Positions 1 to 10,428 of a stretch of 37,355 bases of DNA are shown here, one piece after another. Every line of letters starts with the position of its first letter. Within the stretch, counting starts at the first letter, position 1. Origin of the DNA: an uncultured Prochlorococcus sp. (GTDB lineage Bacteria; Cyanobacteriota; Cyanobacteriia; PCC-6307; Cyanobiaceae); the NCBI GenBank assembly GCA_902576415.1, contig CACGVZ010000013.1, positions 1 through 37,355 on the forward strand, written 5' to 3'. A model generated the notes under the pieces. The model ran no database searches. It saw only the letters and a program-made list of their open reading frames with translations, and was not told the DNA's origin. The translations under genes were made by a program, and so were the position numbers.

Positions 1-83
1 GAGATCTATTTTTTTTCAAGTTAAAACCCAAAAATAGAGTAGGCTTACAAAATATAAGAAATTAATCAGGTCAAAGCCAGTAA

Positions 84-527
84 ATGTCTTTTTTTGAACT
101 ATTAGAGAACACTCCCAAAATTTTTGGATTATTGGGTATATTCCTATTTATTTGCGCCATAGCAGCTTTTATATTTAATTTTGGTATTAAGTTTCGAATT
201 GTAGGAGCAACAATTTTTTCATTATTACTTTCTTTAAGCAGTTGGGCATTCATACAAAGTTACACTGAAAATGTAGTAATAGAGGATGCAAAATATGTCC
301 CAATTGTTTATGACAACGGGTTTGATTTGATTATTGCTAAAGCAGATGATGACTTCTCAGAGGAGTCAATCGAACCAACTCTTAAGCAACTTTTAGAAAA
401 TCTTAGGAAAGGTAGTAGATCTGGTGCAAATGTAAAAATTAAAATAAGGAAACTTGAAAAAATTTCAGATGGAGTAAGTAAACCAGTTGTTATAGGGGAA
501 GTTCAGAAAAACCTTACAATGAATTAG
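84..527 (+). CDS. Ycf51-like membrane protein (DUF2518)
   Basis: A 147-residue protein with two hydrophobic segments near the N-terminus (about residues 13-32 and 38-58), followed by a soluble domain. The VYDNG motif and a C-terminal GVSKPVVIGEVQ stretch match my memory of the Ycf51/DUF2518 family, which occurs in cyanobacteria and red-lineage plastids. The biochemical function of that family is not established. It ends soon after the conserved GVSKP region, so it is somewhat shorter than family members I remember. It is followed after 9 nt by a DUF4332 gene on the same strand, so co-transcription is likely. Family assignment is by recognition; function remains unknown. Confidence 0.8.
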   Translation: MSFFELLENTPKIFGLLGIFLFICAIAAFIFNFGIKFRIVGATIFSLLLSLSSWAFIQSYTENVVIEDAKYVPIVYDNGFDLIIAKADDDFSEESIEPTLKQLLENLRKGSRSGANVKIKIRKLEKISDGVSKPVVIGEVQKNLTMN

Positions 528-536
528 TCTCTTAAC

Positions 537-944
537 ATGGGAAGCAAAAAATTTTTAGAATTTTTGCCAGCTAATTTTAGGCATGAGAAATCTTTTTTTA
601 TTCAAAATAATCTAAATGACTTTGAAAAATTAAGTAATCTCTCAGACTTAGATATAAATGTGATTCAAAGAAAAGCTTCACTATGTACATTGAATAATTT
701 AAAGAAAATTAGAACTATAGCTGTTTTTAAAAAAGAAATTGGAATTTCTCCAGCTGAAGCATATCTACTATTACATTGCGGTATATCTTCTATTAAATCA
801 TTATCAGTTTCTTCTCCTTACGAATTACAACGCAAAATTGGTAGATTAGAAAGGAGTCTTAGAGTGAAAACCAATGTAGAGACGACTTTTAGTCTATTAA
901 ATGAATGGATTAAAAGAGCTCGTCAAATCTACAAATCAATTTGA
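537..944 (+). CDS. DUF4332 domain protein, helix-hairpin-helix-like
   Basis: A 135-residue soluble protein. The central part (about residues 66-100) reads as helix-hairpin-helix-like repeats with GISPAEAYLLLHCGISSIKS, typical of the DUF4332 family, which resembles HhH DNA-binding modules. No catalytic motif is visible. It sits between the Ycf51-like gene and a small secreted-protein gene, all on one strand with short gaps. Nucleic-acid binding is an inference from fold resemblance only. Highly basic stretches (RLERSLRVK) fit that idea but do not prove it. Confidence 0.65.
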   Translation: MGSKKFLEFLPANFRHEKSFFIQNNLNDFEKLSNLSDLDINVIQRKASLCTLNNLKKIRTIAVFKKEIGISPAEAYLLLHCGISSIKSLSVSSPYELQRKIGRLERSLRVKTNVETTFSLLNEWIKRARQIYKSI

Positions 945-996
945 AATATTGGTTAAAAATTTTTTTTCATGTAGAATTCAAAAAAAGTTATTAAAA

Positions 997-1263
997 ATGA
1001 AATCTTTTTTATTTTTATTATTTTTGTTTACCAACTACTCATACCCTGTTTTAAGTCAATCTAACTTATTAGAAAGCGTAAAAAAGAATCCAAGCGAAGC
1101 TAGGAATTTATGTAATAAGTTTAAAGAGTTTAATTCAAAAGGTATTTCAGCTAGTTCAGATAAAGTTATAGAGTATGTATCAAACAAAAATAAATTAACC
1201 CCCGTTAACGCGGAGATTTTTTCTATTTACGTCATCGGGCTGCACTGTCCAGATATTATCTAA
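997..1263 (+). CDS. Small secreted protein, unrecognised
   Basis: The frame is open from 901, but I place the start at the ATG at 997. From there the protein (88 residues) begins MKSFLFLLFLF and has a clear signal peptide with a likely cleavage after about residue 21 (VLSQ). An upstream start would overlap the DUF4332 gene and place a charged tail before the signal. The mature part has two cysteines (CNKF and HCPD) that could form a disulfide. No domain recognised. The gene ends 7 nt before the CocE-type hydrolase gene, so they probably share a transcript. Confidence 0.6.
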   Translation: MKSFLFLLFLFTNYSYPVLSQSNLLESVKKNPSEARNLCNKFKEFNSKGISASSDKVIEYVSNKNKLTPVNAEIFSIYVIGLHCPDII

Positions 1264-1270
1264 AGCCTAA

Positions 1271-2845
1271 ATGTCTGGTTCAAGATGGTTTGATAAGTCT
1301 CTAGTTCTTAGAGATGGAGTAAGACTTGTTTCAAGGATTTGGTTACCTAATAGCAATGGGCCATGGCCTACATTATTAATGAGACAACCTTATGGAAGAG
1401 AAATAGCTTCGACGATAACTTATTCTCACCCTGAATGGTGGGCGACCAAAGGATATATGGTAATCATTCAGGATGTTAGGGGTATGGGTGCTTCTGAAGG
1501 AGTTTTTAATGGTTTCAAACAAGAAGCTCGCGATACTTCAGAAACACATGAATGGGTAAGGTCTCTAAAAGAATGTAATGGGAAACTTGGCTTATATGGT
1601 TTTTCATATCAAGGGTTTACTCAACTAACTGGTGAATCGAATTCAAAGCCTCCAAATTGTTTATCTCCAGCAATGACAGGGATGAACATTAAGGATCATT
1701 GGTGCTCAGATGGAGGAGCATATTGGTGGCATAACAATATTGCATGGGGACTTCAAATCGCAGCACTAAAAATGAAAAGAGAAAATAATTTATTTGAGTG
1801 GAGAAAGATAAGGTTAGCCTTAGAAAATAAAAGTTATTTAATTGAAGGTATTGATATTTTAAAAAAATATGATCCTAATAGCTTTGTTTTGCAATGGCTT
1901 AAAAATTTAAATCATTCTTACTCTTTTGAAGAATTTAAGCCAATTTCAGCATGGTTGAAACAACCTATGTTTATTATTGGAGGACTTTGGGATCCACATT
2001 TAAAAGGTGCCTTTGATCTTTATAAAAAATCCAAAGAAGTTGGAGGTAATCCAGAGATAATTATTGGTAACGCGACACATTTAAATTGGTGGGAGGGATC
2101 ACAAGACTCCTTATTAAAATTTTTTGATAAGCATTTAAAATCAGATGACAAATTTAATTCTAAGAATTCAAAAGGCGAAAAAAAAATATGGAATATTTCA
2201 TTAAAAAAATGGGAAGAATTAGATAATAAATTTCACCCTGAATTTATTTTTGGGCTCAAAAGCGATGGCATGGCAAATGTAGTGGTTGAAGATGGAAGTC
2301 TAACTATAAATTCAAAAGGATCAGGATGGTTCACAATTGTTAATGACCCATGGAGACCGACTCCATCTGACGGTGGTCATTTAGGTCCAAATCCAGGAGA
2401 TTTTAATAGAAATATTATTGATAAACGCCTGGATGTAGGCGTTTTTCAAACCAATTCTTTTGAAGAAGATCAATATTTAAAAGGAGTTCCCATACTAGAA
2501 ATACCAGTAAAAAGTGATCAGCCTAATTTCGATATCTGTCTTGCTTTATCTCTAGTTGAAGAAGGAAATGAGAAGGTGAATCAATTTTCAACTGGATTTT
2601 TAAGAGTTAAAAATTCCAAAATAAGTGAAGAATGCATTTATCAAATAAAAATGCAGCCAACAAATATTTGTTTGACTAAAAATAGTAGGCTTCGCTTATC
2701 TATATCCGCAGCAGCTTATCCCGCTATTGGAGTTAATCCTGGGTTTGGGGACGGAAATGTTGGAGCGCCCTCAGCAAATCATAGAATCATTACTCTAAGT
2801 TTTAGCCTTAATAAAACATTTATGAAAATGACCCCCTTTTTTTAA
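1271..2845 (+). CDS. CocE/NonD family hydrolase (X-Pro dipeptidyl-peptidase S15-like)
   Basis: A 524-residue alpha/beta hydrolase of the CocE/NonD (S15 acyl-peptidase) family. The nucleophile elbow GFSYQG puts the catalytic serine at residue 112. Asp241 in GLWDPH and His270 in ATHLNWW complete the expected triad. The C-terminal third (about 330-524) is the jelly-roll domain usual for the family, with the GGHLGPNPGDFNR and LRLSISAAAYP stretches. No signal peptide is seen, so it is probably cytoplasmic. The real substrate (peptide or ester) cannot be read from the sequence. It precedes glgB by 59 nt on the same strand; I see no functional link. Confidence 0.85.
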   Translation: MSGSRWFDKSLVLRDGVRLVSRIWLPNSNGPWPTLLMRQPYGREIASTITYSHPEWWATKGYMVIIQDVRGMGASEGVFNGFKQEARDTSETHEWVRSLKECNGKLGLYGFSYQGFTQLTGESNSKPPNCLSPAMTGMNIKDHWCSDGGAYWWHNNIAWGLQIAALKMKRENNLFEWRKIRLALENKSYLIEGIDILKKYDPNSFVLQWLKNLNHSYSFEEFKPISAWLKQPMFIIGGLWDPHLKGAFDLYKKSKEVGGNPEIIIGNATHLNWWEGSQDSLLKFFDKHLKSDDKFNSKNSKGEKKIWNISLKKWEELDNKFHPEFIFGLKSDGMANVVVEDGSLTINSKGSGWFTIVNDPWRPTPSDGGHLGPNPGDFNRNIIDKRLDVGVFQTNSFEEDQYLKGVPILEIPVKSDQPNFDICLALSLVEEGNEKVNQFSTGFLRVKNSKISEECIYQIKMQPTNICLTKNSRLRLSISAAAYPAIGVNPGFGDGNVGAPSANHRIITLSFSLNKTFMKMTPFF

Positions 2846-2904
2846 TAAATAATTATTTTTTTGGTTAATCATTTGATATCATTAATCCTTAATATCTACC
2901 AGTC

Positions 2905-5169
2905 ATGATCGAGAAAATTCAAGCAGACTGGATTAAATCAGAAGCTATCAACCTAGAAAATTGTTGCAATGATAATCCATTAAAAATATTAGGTCCTCAT
3001 TTTTATCAAGAGCAATGGGTAATAAGGGTATGGATGCCTGAAGCCGACGAAGTTAAAATAAATTTCAAAAATAATACATATAAAGCGCAAAGCATAAACC
3101 ATAAATGGCTTTTTGAAGCAATCTTGCCTGAAAACCCAAACTATAATTACGAAATAAATATTTTACGAGGAGGGATCACACATACACAACATGACCCTTG
3201 GGCATATAGAGAAGAATGGATGGGAGAAGTTGATAGGCATCTTTTCGCAGAAGGGAATCATCATCATATTTGGGAAAAAATGGGAGCACATCTCATTGAA
3301 GAAAAGAATCAAAAAGGAGTAATGTTTTGCATTTGGGCTCCAAATGCAAAATCAATCTCGATAATTGGAGATATAAATTCTTGGGATGGAAGACATCATC
3401 CAATGCAAAAAAGATTAGGAGGAATTTGGGAACTATTTATGCCAATAATGAAAGAGGGAGACACATATAAATATGAAATAAGAACACAACAAGGTCATAT
3501 TTATGAGAAAGCTGATCCATATGGTTTCCTTCATGAAATCAGACCTCAAAATGGTTCAATAGTTTCAAAATTGAAAAACTTTAGTTGGAAAGATAGTTCT
3601 TGGATTTCAAAAAGAGATTCCTCTAGTCAAATTAACAAGCCAATTTCAGTTTATGAAATGCATTTAGGAAGTTGGCTCCATGAATCAATAGATAATAAAT
3701 ATCTTGAAGAAAACGGTGAACCAAGAGAGCCGGTGCCTGCAGCCGATTTAAAACCTGGAACAAGATTATTAACTTATCCAGAGTTAACCAAAAAACTTAT
3801 ACCTTATGTAAAGCAGAGAGGATTTACTCATATCGAATTAATGCCAATATCTGAACATCCTTTCGATGGTTCATGGGGATACCAGGTTACAGGCTGGTAT
3901 GCACCAACAAGTAGATTTGGGACCCCAAATGAATTTAGAGAGTTTGTCAATAAATGTCATGAAGAGGGCATAGGCGTAATTCTTGATTGGGTGCCTGGTC
4001 ATTTTCCAAAAGACAAGCATGGTTTAGCATTTTTTGATGGTTGTCATCTTTATGAACATGGAGATTCACGCATAGGTGAACACAAAGAGTGGGGAACCCT
4101 AATATTTAATTACAGCAGAAACGAAGTAAGAAATTTCTTAGTAGCCAACCTTGTTTATTGGTTTGAAGAGTTTCATATTGATGGCATAAGAGTAGATGCT
4201 GTTGCTTCAATGCTTTACAGAGATTATCTACGCCCAGATGGAGAATGGATACCCAATGAAAATGGTGGGAATGAAAATATAGAAGCCGTCAAATTTCTTC
4301 AACAGGCTAATCATGTACTTTTCCAACATTTTCCAGGTGCACTTTCTATCGCCGAAGAATCAACAACTTGGCCAATGGTAACCAAACCAACTGATATGGG
4401 AGGGTTAGGGTTTAATTTAAAATGGAATATGGGATGGATGCACGATATGCTGGATTATTTTGAAATAGATCCTTGGTTTAGGCAATTCCATCAAAATAGT
4501 GTAACTTTCTCAATAACATATAACTATACAGAGAACTTTATGCTTGCTCTTAGTCATGATGAGGTTGTGCATGGGAAAAGTAATCTTTTGCATAAAATGC
4601 CTGGCGATGACTGGAAGAAATATGCAAACACTAGAGCCTTACTAACTTATATGTGGACCCACCCTGGCAAAAAAACGATATTTATGGGAATGGAATTTGG
4701 ACAAAGGCAAGAATGGAATGTTTGGGATGATCTGCAATGGGAGTTACTAGAATTTGAGCCTCATAAAGGTATCAGAAACTTGATAGATGATTTAAATACA
4801 CTTTATAAAAATGAACCTGCATTATGGAAAAATGACTTTGACCCTTATGGATTCCAATGGATTGATTGTAATGACAAAACTAATTCAGTTATAAGTTTTA
4901 TGAGGAGAGAAAATGACACCAATGAGTGGCTTGTTGTTGTTGCTAACTTTACACCTAATACTCATGGGTCATACAAAGTAGGTGTTCCTGTGGAAGGATT
5001 CTATAAAGAGATATTTAATTCAGATGGCTCTAGATATGGGGGAAGCAACAAAGGTAATATGGGTGGTAAAGAAACTATAAATTATAATATTCATGATTAT
5101 CAAAATGCCTTAGAACTTGCTTTGCCCCCATTAAGTGTGAGTATCTTCAAACATCAAGTAAAAAAATAA
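2905..5169 (+). CDS. glgB: 1,4-alpha-glucan branching enzyme GlgB
   Basis: A 754-residue glycogen branching enzyme of GH13. It cuts alpha-1,4-glucan and re-attaches the fragment as an alpha-1,6 branch during glycogen storage. The N-terminal CBM48-type modules (about 30-230) are followed by the (beta/alpha)8 catalytic domain. Catalytic residues read as Asp431 in GIRVDAV, Glu484 in SIAEEST and Asp552 in [12 protein letters not shown]. The conserved region [15 protein letters not shown] is also present. Length is normal for the longer form with two N-terminal modules. The start ATG at 2905 is the first in frame. Downstream is hemE after 118 nt. Confidence 0.97.
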   Translation: MIEKIQADWIKSEAINLENCCNDNPLKILGPHFYQEQWVIRVWMPEADEVKINFKNNTYKAQSINHKWLFEAILPENPNYNYEINILRGGITHTQHDPWAYREEWMGEVDRHLFAEGNHHHIWEKMGAHLIEEKNQKGVMFCIWAPNAKSISIIGDINSWDGRHHPMQKRLGGIWELFMPIMKEGDTYKYEIRTQQGHIYEKADPYGFLHEIRPQNGSIVSKLKNFSWKDSSWISKRDSSSQINKPISVYEMHLGSWLHESIDNKYLEENGEPREPVPAADLKPGTRLLTYPELTKKLIPYVKQRGFTHIELMPISEHPFDGSWGYQVTGWYAPTSRFGTPNEFREFVNKCHEEGIGVILDWVPGHFPKDKHGLAFFDGCHLYEHGDSRIGEHKEWGTLIFNYSRNEVRNFLVANLVYWFEEFHIDGIRVDAVASMLYRDYLRPDGEWIPNENGGNENIEAVKFLQQANHVLFQHFPGALSIAEESTTWPMVTKPTDMGGLGFNLKWNMGWMHDMLDYFEIDPWFRQFHQNSVTFSITYNYTENFMLALSHDEVVHGKSNLLHKMPGDDWKKYANTRALLTYMWTHPGKKTIFMGMEFGQRQEWNVWDDLQWELLEFEPHKGIRNLIDDLNTLYKNEPALWKNDFDPYGFQWIDCNDKTNSVISFMRRENDTNEWLVVVANFTPNTHGSYKVGVPVEGFYKEIFNSDGSRYGGSNKGNMGGKETINYNIHDYQNALELALPPLSVSIFKHQVKK

Positions 5170-5191
5170 GAAAGCTCATTTAAATTAGTGC

Positions 5192-5212
5192 TTCATATAA
5201 ATGTTCATATAA
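5192..5212 (+). repeat. Short direct repeat upstream of hemE
   Basis: TTCATATAA occurs twice (5192-5200 and 5204-5212), 12 bp apart, in the 118-bp gap between glgB and hemE. It could be a protein-binding repeat for hemE control or chance in AT-rich DNA. I see no convincing terminator for glgB in this gap. Confidence 0.3.
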
Positions 5213-5287
5213 CGTTTTTGCTCTGCATAGCATTGTAAGATTTTTAAGTTGGAATTTTAATTTTTTTAAAACATATCTAATTGAAAA

Positions 5288-6328
5288 ATGGGTCAAGATT
5301 TACCACTACTACTTTCTGCCGCATTAGGTAAAAAAGTAAATAGGCCTCCAGTATGGATGATGAGGCAAGCAGGAAGATACATGAAAATCTATAGAGATTT
5401 AAGGGAGCGCTACCCAAGCTTTAGAGAGAGGTCTGAGAATCCAGAACTATCATATGAGATTTCAATGCAGCCTTTTCATGCTTTCAAACCTGATGGTGTG
5501 ATCCTTTTTTCAGATATTCTCACACCTCTACCAGGGATGGGTATAAATTTTGAAATAATAGAAAGTAAAGGTCCAATTATTGAGGATCCAATAAGAACTC
5601 TTAACCAGATAGAAAATTTAAAAGAATTAAATCCAAGTGAGAGTTTAAGTTTTGTTGGGCAAGTTCTTTCTTCACTAAAAAAAGATGTGAATAATGAAGC
5701 AACAGTTTTAGGTTTTGTTGGAGCTCCTTGGACTCTTGCTGCATATGTAGTTGAAGGTAAAAGCAGTAAAAATTATTCTTTAATAAAATCAATGGCTTTT
5801 AAAGAACCAGATTTACTTCATAAACTTCTTGATCATTTTGCAAAATCTATTGGTGAATATCTTAAATATCAAATAAAATCTGGAGCTCAAGTAGTACAAA
5901 TTTTTGATTCATGGGCAGGCCAACTTAGCCCACAAGATTACGATATCTTTGCTGGGCCCTATCAAAAAAAAGTTGTTGAAATCGTAAAAGCTGAATACCC
6001 TGAAACACCAGTAATTCTTTACATTTCAGGAAGCGCTGGTGTCATAGAAAGAATGGCAAAAACTGGCGTAGATATAATCTCATTAGACTGGACAGTAGAT
6101 ATTGAAGAGGCTTGTAAAAGAATCCCTAGTGGAATAGGAATTCAAGGTAATGTTGACCCTGGCATTTTATTCGGGAACAAAGAATCAATAAAAGAAAGGA
6201 TAGATAATACGTTTAATAAAATTAAAGACAGGAAATATATTCTTAATTTGGGTCATGGGATTTTACCTGGGACTCCAGAAGAAAATGCTCAAACATTTTT
6301 TGAACATGGTAAAAACCTCATTTACTAG
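5288..6328 (+). CDS. hemE: Uroporphyrinogen III decarboxylase HemE
   Basis: A 346-residue enzyme that decarboxylates the four acetate side chains of uroporphyrinogen III to give coproporphyrinogen III, on the path to heme and chlorophyll. The N-terminal signature [14 protein letters not shown] (residues 19-32) carries the conserved arginines. Asp76 in [12 protein letters not shown] is the catalytic aspartate position, and [13 protein letters not shown] near the C-terminus is the other family hallmark. Length matches the family. It is followed after 8 nt by an SDR gene that begins with TTG, so the two are probably one transcript. Confidence 0.97.
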   Translation: MGQDLPLLLSAALGKKVNRPPVWMMRQAGRYMKIYRDLRERYPSFRERSENPELSYEISMQPFHAFKPDGVILFSDILTPLPGMGINFEIIESKGPIIEDPIRTLNQIENLKELNPSESLSFVGQVLSSLKKDVNNEATVLGFVGAPWTLAAYVVEGKSSKNYSLIKSMAFKEPDLLHKLLDHFAKSIGEYLKYQIKSGAQVVQIFDSWAGQLSPQDYDIFAGPYQKKVVEIVKAEYPETPVILYISGSAGVIERMAKTGVDIISLDWTVDIEEACKRIPSGIGIQGNVDPGILFGNKESIKERIDNTFNKIKDRKYILNLGHGILPGTPEENAQTFFEHGKNLIY

Positions 6329-6336
6329 TCAAAATC

Positions 6337-7320
6337 TTGGCATATAAAAACTTATTAATCACTGGTGCGAATGGATGTGTTGGTCAATATTTAGTTGATT
6401 GGTTTTTAAAAAACACAAAATTCAGGCTTTATCTCATGGTAAGAGACAAAAGTAAATTGCCAATTTCTATTCAAGAAAACAAAAAAGTTAAGTTAATAGT
6501 ATGTGATATCAGGGAATCAAATCGTTATAAAAAGGAAATCAGTCAAATTAACTACCTAATACATACTGCTACAGCTTGGGGAGATCCAAGAAGAGCCTAT
6601 GAAGTAAATATTAAAGCTTTTGAAGAATTACTTGAAATGCTTGATACTGATAAATTAGAAAAGATTATTTATTTTTCAACAGCAAGTATTCTTGATACCC
6701 AAACAGAATTAATGAGGGAATCATTGATTTATGGAACAGAGTATATTAAGACAAAATATGAATGTTTTCAGAGACTTAGAGAAAGCTCATTTGCAGAAAA
6801 AACATTCGCTGTTTTCCCTACCTTGGTTTTTGGAGGAGATCTTGGGGGAAAAAGTAAATATCCTGTGAGTTATTTAACTAGTGGATTGCAAGAAATTGGA
6901 AAATGGCTTTGGTTAGCAAGATTTTTAAAACTCGATTCTAAATTTCACTTCATACACGCAAATGATATCGCCCAGATTTGCGGGTTTCTAATTAAAAATT
7001 ATAAAGAAGAGCAATACAAAGGCTTTAGAAAATTTGTGTTAGGTCAAAAATTCATTTCAATTGATGATGCCATAATTACACTTTTAAAAAGACATAATAT
7101 GAAAAGATTTTTTGCGATACCCCTTACAAAAAAAATTCTAAAAATATTATTAAGAATTCTCCCAATCCAAACTACTCCTTGGGATAGCTTTAGTATCAAA
7201 AAATATGACTTTAATCATGTCCCCATCACTAATCCGGAGACTTTCAAACTTAAGAGTTATGCCAAGTCATTAAATGATATTTTAAGGTTATCAAAGTTAC
7301 CAAGCTGTAATAACAATTAA
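6337..7320 (+). CDS. NAD(P)-dependent epimerase/dehydratase-like extended SDR
   Basis: A 327-residue extended short-chain dehydrogenase/reductase. The Rossmann motif GANGCVGQ sits at residues 10-17. The active-site tyrosine and lysine read as Tyr136 and Lys140 (YIKTK), with a serine/threonine strand YFSTAS before them. The start is TTG at 6337, which places the Rossmann strand correctly at the N-terminus; the next in-frame ATG would remove it. The gene starts 8 nt after hemE. The substrate is not evident; a nucleotide-sugar or a carotenoid/isoprenoid-like ligand are both possible. Confidence 0.8.
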   Translation: MAYKNLLITGANGCVGQYLVDWFLKNTKFRLYLMVRDKSKLPISIQENKKVKLIVCDIRESNRYKKEISQINYLIHTATAWGDPRRAYEVNIKAFEELLEMLDTDKLEKIIYFSTASILDTQTELMRESLIYGTEYIKTKYECFQRLRESSFAEKTFAVFPTLVFGGDLGGKSKYPVSYLTSGLQEIGKWLWLARFLKLDSKFHFIHANDIAQICGFLIKNYKEEQYKGFRKFVLGQKFISIDDAIITLLKRHNMKRFFAIPLTKKILKILLRILPIQTTPWDSFSIKKYDFNHVPITNPETFKLKSYAKSLNDILRLSKLPSCNNN

Positions 7321-7381
7321 AATTCTCGCAGTTAGGTTACCAAAGCCTTGTAATATACATATATATAAGCAAATTTTAATT

Positions 7382-7732
7382 ATGTTACGTTCAATCTTTG
7401 CAGGGTTATTTGCAATAGTTTTAACTCTTGGTCTAGGTATTTCATCAGTTTCAGCTAAGACTGTTGAAGTAAAACTCGGAACAGATGCTGGAATGCTTGC
7501 ATTTGAACCAAGTACAGTAACTATTAGTGCTGGTGATACAGTTAAATTCGTCAATAATAAACTTGCCCCTCACAATGCTGTTTTTGATGGGCATGAGGAA
7601 TTAAGTCATGCAGACCTAGCTTTTGCCCCAGGAGAGTCTTGGGAAGAAACATTTGATACGGCTGGGACCTACGATTACTATTGCGAACCACACAGAGGTG
7701 CTGGAATGGTAGGTAAAGTTATCGTTGAATAA
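7382..7732 (+). CDS. petE: Plastocyanin
   Basis: A 116-residue precursor of the thylakoid-lumen copper protein that carries electrons from cytochrome b6f to photosystem I. Residues 1-25 form a signal peptide ending in SVSA, giving a mature protein of about 91 residues. The type 1 copper ligands are all present: His64 in APHNAVFDG, then Cys101, His104 and Met109 in CEPHRGAGM. The upstream region (7321-7381) contains an AT-rich TATATA stretch near 7365 that could serve as a -10 element. No hairpin terminator was seen downstream. Confidence 0.97.
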   Translation: MLRSIFAGLFAIVLTLGLGISSVSAKTVEVKLGTDAGMLAFEPSTVTISAGDTVKFVNNKLAPHNAVFDGHEELSHADLAFAPGESWEETFDTAGTYDYYCEPHRGAGMVGKVIVE

Positions 7733-7796
7733 ATCTTCTAATTAGTTAAATACTTTTTTACTTAATATTTAGTACAGTCATATCTAGATTTTATTG

Positions 7797-10379
7797 ATGA
7801 AAATAGTTCCAAGCGAATTTTCAAATTCTGCTTGGAACTGTTTTGTTTTTGCTAAAGAAATTGCTTATAAAAATCACCAACAAGACGTCGACTCAGATAA
7901 TTTATTATTAGCTCTTATAAAAGAAGACAACCTTACAAAAAAAATCTTAAAAAAAAATAATTTAAATATCAAAGAGTTTGAGAAAGAAATAATATCTTCA
8001 TTAAATTCAAAGGCAAAAATGAAAAACAAACAAGATAATTTATATATTGGTGATGTTCTTTACAAAATATTCCTAAAAGCAAATGACATTAAGAACACTT
8101 TAGATGATGTAGTGATATCAACAGAGCACTTAATTTACGGTTTGACTTATGATAATAGATACGGATCTCAAATTTTAAATCAAAAAAGCATCCCAGAATT
8201 TCTTGAAATTATAAAGACAATGAAGTCAGATCCAGCAGTAAAAAGTGACTTTGATAGTTCTAATGATTCTTTAGATAAATATAGTATTGATCTAACCCAA
8301 TCAGCAAGGGACGGCGTCTTAGATCCAGTTATTGGTAGGGATGAAGAAATTAGAAGAACAATTCAAATATTGAGTAGAAGAACAAAAAACAATCCCGTTC
8401 TTATTGGGGAACCTGGTGTTGGTAAAACAGCCATAGTGGAAGGGTTGTCTCAAAGAATTATTAATGGCGATGTACCCTCTGCACTACAAAATAGGCAACT
8501 AATTTCATTAAATATGGGTTCACTTTTAGCTGGAGCAAAATATCGGGGTGAATTTGAAGAAAGAATAAAAAATGTCCTAAAGAAAGTGAAAGAATCAAAC
8601 GGTAAGATAATTCTTTTTATTGATGAAATTCATACAGTAGTTGGTGCAGGCGCCAGTGGAGGATCTTTAGATGCAAGCAACTTATTAAAACCGATGCTCG
8701 CAAGAGGAGAACTTAGATGCATTGGTGCTACTACTATTAATGAACACAAACAAAATATAGAAAAAGATCCTGCTTTAGAACGAAGATTTCAAAAAATAAG
8801 AATTGATGCTCCTTCAGTAGATGATACTGTATCAATATTAAGAGGATTGAGAGAAAGATATGAAGTTCATCATAGTGTAAGAATTTCTGATAATGCTTTG
8901 GTTGCAGCTGCCACCCTTAGCGAAAGATATATTAACGATAGATTTCTTCCTGACAAAGCAATAGATTTAATCGATGAAGCAGCCTCAAGATTGAATATGG
9001 TCATAACTTCCAAGCCTGAAGAAATTGATGAAATCGATCGAAAAGTTCTTCAGTTTGAGATGGAAAAATTATCTTTAAAAAGAGAAACAGATGATTTTTC
9101 TATAGATAGATTAAACAAAATCAATAATGAACTTATTTCACTAAAAGATAGACAGGAAGAATTAGGCGCTCAATGGAAAAAAGAAAAAGATGAAATTAAT
9201 GAGATTAGCACCATAAAAGAAGAAATTGAATCCATCCAATTACAAATAGATCAAGCAAAAAGGAGTTTTGACCTCAATAAAGCAGCAGAATTGGAGTTTG
9301 GGACTTTAAATTCCCTACAAAAAAAATTAAAAGAGAAAAACGAGTCCTTAATAAATTCTCAAAAAAATGGAGAGAAAAGTCTTTTAAGGCAAGAGGTAAC
9401 TTTTGATGATATTGCGGAAGTTGTCTCAAAGTGGACCTCAATTCCAGTTCAAAACTTAAATCAGTCTGAAAAAGATAAGCTTTTAAGCCTGGAGTCTATC
9501 CTTAAAGAAAAAATCATTGGTCAAGATAGTGCAATTAGAGCTGTTGCAGATTCCATTAAGAGATCAAGGACTGGTCTAAATGATCCAAACAAGCCACTAG
9601 CTAGTTTCCTCTTTTTAGGTCCAACTGGTGTTGGAAAAACAGAGCTGAGTAAAGTGACAGCAAAAATTATATTCGATTCAAATTCTTCAATTACAAGACT
9701 TGATATGTCTGAATATATGGAAAAGCATTCAGTTAGCAAAATTATAGGCGCGCCTCCTGGATATCTAGGTTTCGAATCAGGCGGTCAACTAACTGAAACT
9801 GTACGCAAAAATCCTTATTCATTGATACTTCTTGATGAAATAGAAAAAGCTCACAAAGATATCTTAGATATTCTCTTACAGGTTCTTGATGATGGAATCA
9901 TTACAGATGGTCAAGGTCGTACAATAAATTTCAAAAATTCAATCATTGTTCTGACAAGTAATTTGGGTAGTCAATCAATAAATGATTTATCAGTTAGAAA
10001 AGAAGATAGAAATGAAATTAAAAAAGTTGTTGATTTTGAACTTAAAAAATTTTTCAAGCCTGAGTTTTTAAATCGACTTGATGAAATAGTTATTTTTAAT
10101 AATCTAGAATTAAACGACATAAAAGAAATTGCAAAAATCCAGCTTCAAAATTTAGAAAAAAGAGTTAACAAAAAAAACCTAAAAATCAAAATTACGGATG
10201 AGGCAATTAACCAACTGGTCGAAAATAGTTTTGATCATGCCTATGGTGCAAGACCTTTAAAAAGAATTATTCAAAAACAAATTGAGACAAAGATTTCAAA
10301 CAATATTTTGAATAATCATTACCTTAATAAAAACGAGATAAATATTTATCTGGTTAATGGAGAGATAATTGTTGATTAA
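7797..10379 (+). CDS. clpB: ClpB-type AAA+ disaggregase (ClpB)
   Basis: A Hsp100 protein of about 860 residues that threads aggregated proteins through its hexamer pore, working with the DnaK system. Order of domains: Clp N-domain (1-150), AAA-1 with Walker A GEPGVGKTA near residue 203 and Walker B LFIDEIHT near 273, a coiled-coil M domain (about 400-520), then AAA-2 with Walker A GPTGVGKTE near residue 607. Pore loop 1 is KYRGEF as usual. Pore loop 2 is GYLGF rather than the common GYVGY, a conservative change. A TTG directly precedes the ATG at 7797; I use the ATG. The M domain separates it from ClpC. Whether it is the heat-shock copy or a second paralogue cannot be told here. Confidence 0.92.
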   Translation: MKIVPSEFSNSAWNCFVFAKEIAYKNHQQDVDSDNLLLALIKEDNLTKKILKKNNLNIKEFEKEIISSLNSKAKMKNKQDNLYIGDVLYKIFLKANDIKNTLDDVVISTEHLIYGLTYDNRYGSQILNQKSIPEFLEIIKTMKSDPAVKSDFDSSNDSLDKYSIDLTQSARDGVLDPVIGRDEEIRRTIQILSRRTKNNPVLIGEPGVGKTAIVEGLSQRIINGDVPSALQNRQLISLNMGSLLAGAKYRGEFEERIKNVLKKVKESNGKIILFIDEIHTVVGAGASGGSLDASNLLKPMLARGELRCIGATTINEHKQNIEKDPALERRFQKIRIDAPSVDDTVSILRGLRERYEVHHSVRISDNALVAAATLSERYINDRFLPDKAIDLIDEAASRLNMVITSKPEEIDEIDRKVLQFEMEKLSLKRETDDFSIDRLNKINNELISLKDRQEELGAQWKKEKDEINEISTIKEEIESIQLQIDQAKRSFDLNKAAELEFGTLNSLQKKLKEKNESLINSQKNGEKSLLRQEVTFDDIAEVVSKWTSIPVQNLNQSEKDKLLSLESILKEKIIGQDSAIRAVADSIKRSRTGLNDPNKPLASFLFLGPTGVGKTELSKVTAKIIFDSNSSITRLDMSEYMEKHSVSKIIGAPPGYLGFESGGQLTETVRKNPYSLILLDEIEKAHKDILDILLQVLDDGIITDGQGRTINFKNSIIVLTSNLGSQSINDLSVRKEDRNEIKKVVDFELKKFFKPEFLNRLDEIVIFNNLELNDIKEIAKIQLQNLEKRVNKKNLKIKITDEAINQLVENSFDHAYGARPLKRIIQKQIETKISNNILNNHYLNKNEINIYLVNGEIIVD

Positions 10380-10428
10380 AGATCTAAATTAAAGAAATCT
10401 ATATGGCTAGAAATTTAACAACTTTAAT

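Noticed and set aside
901-996. N-terminal extension of the small secreted protein
   Set aside because: It overlaps the DUF4332 gene and would bury the signal peptide that starts at 997.
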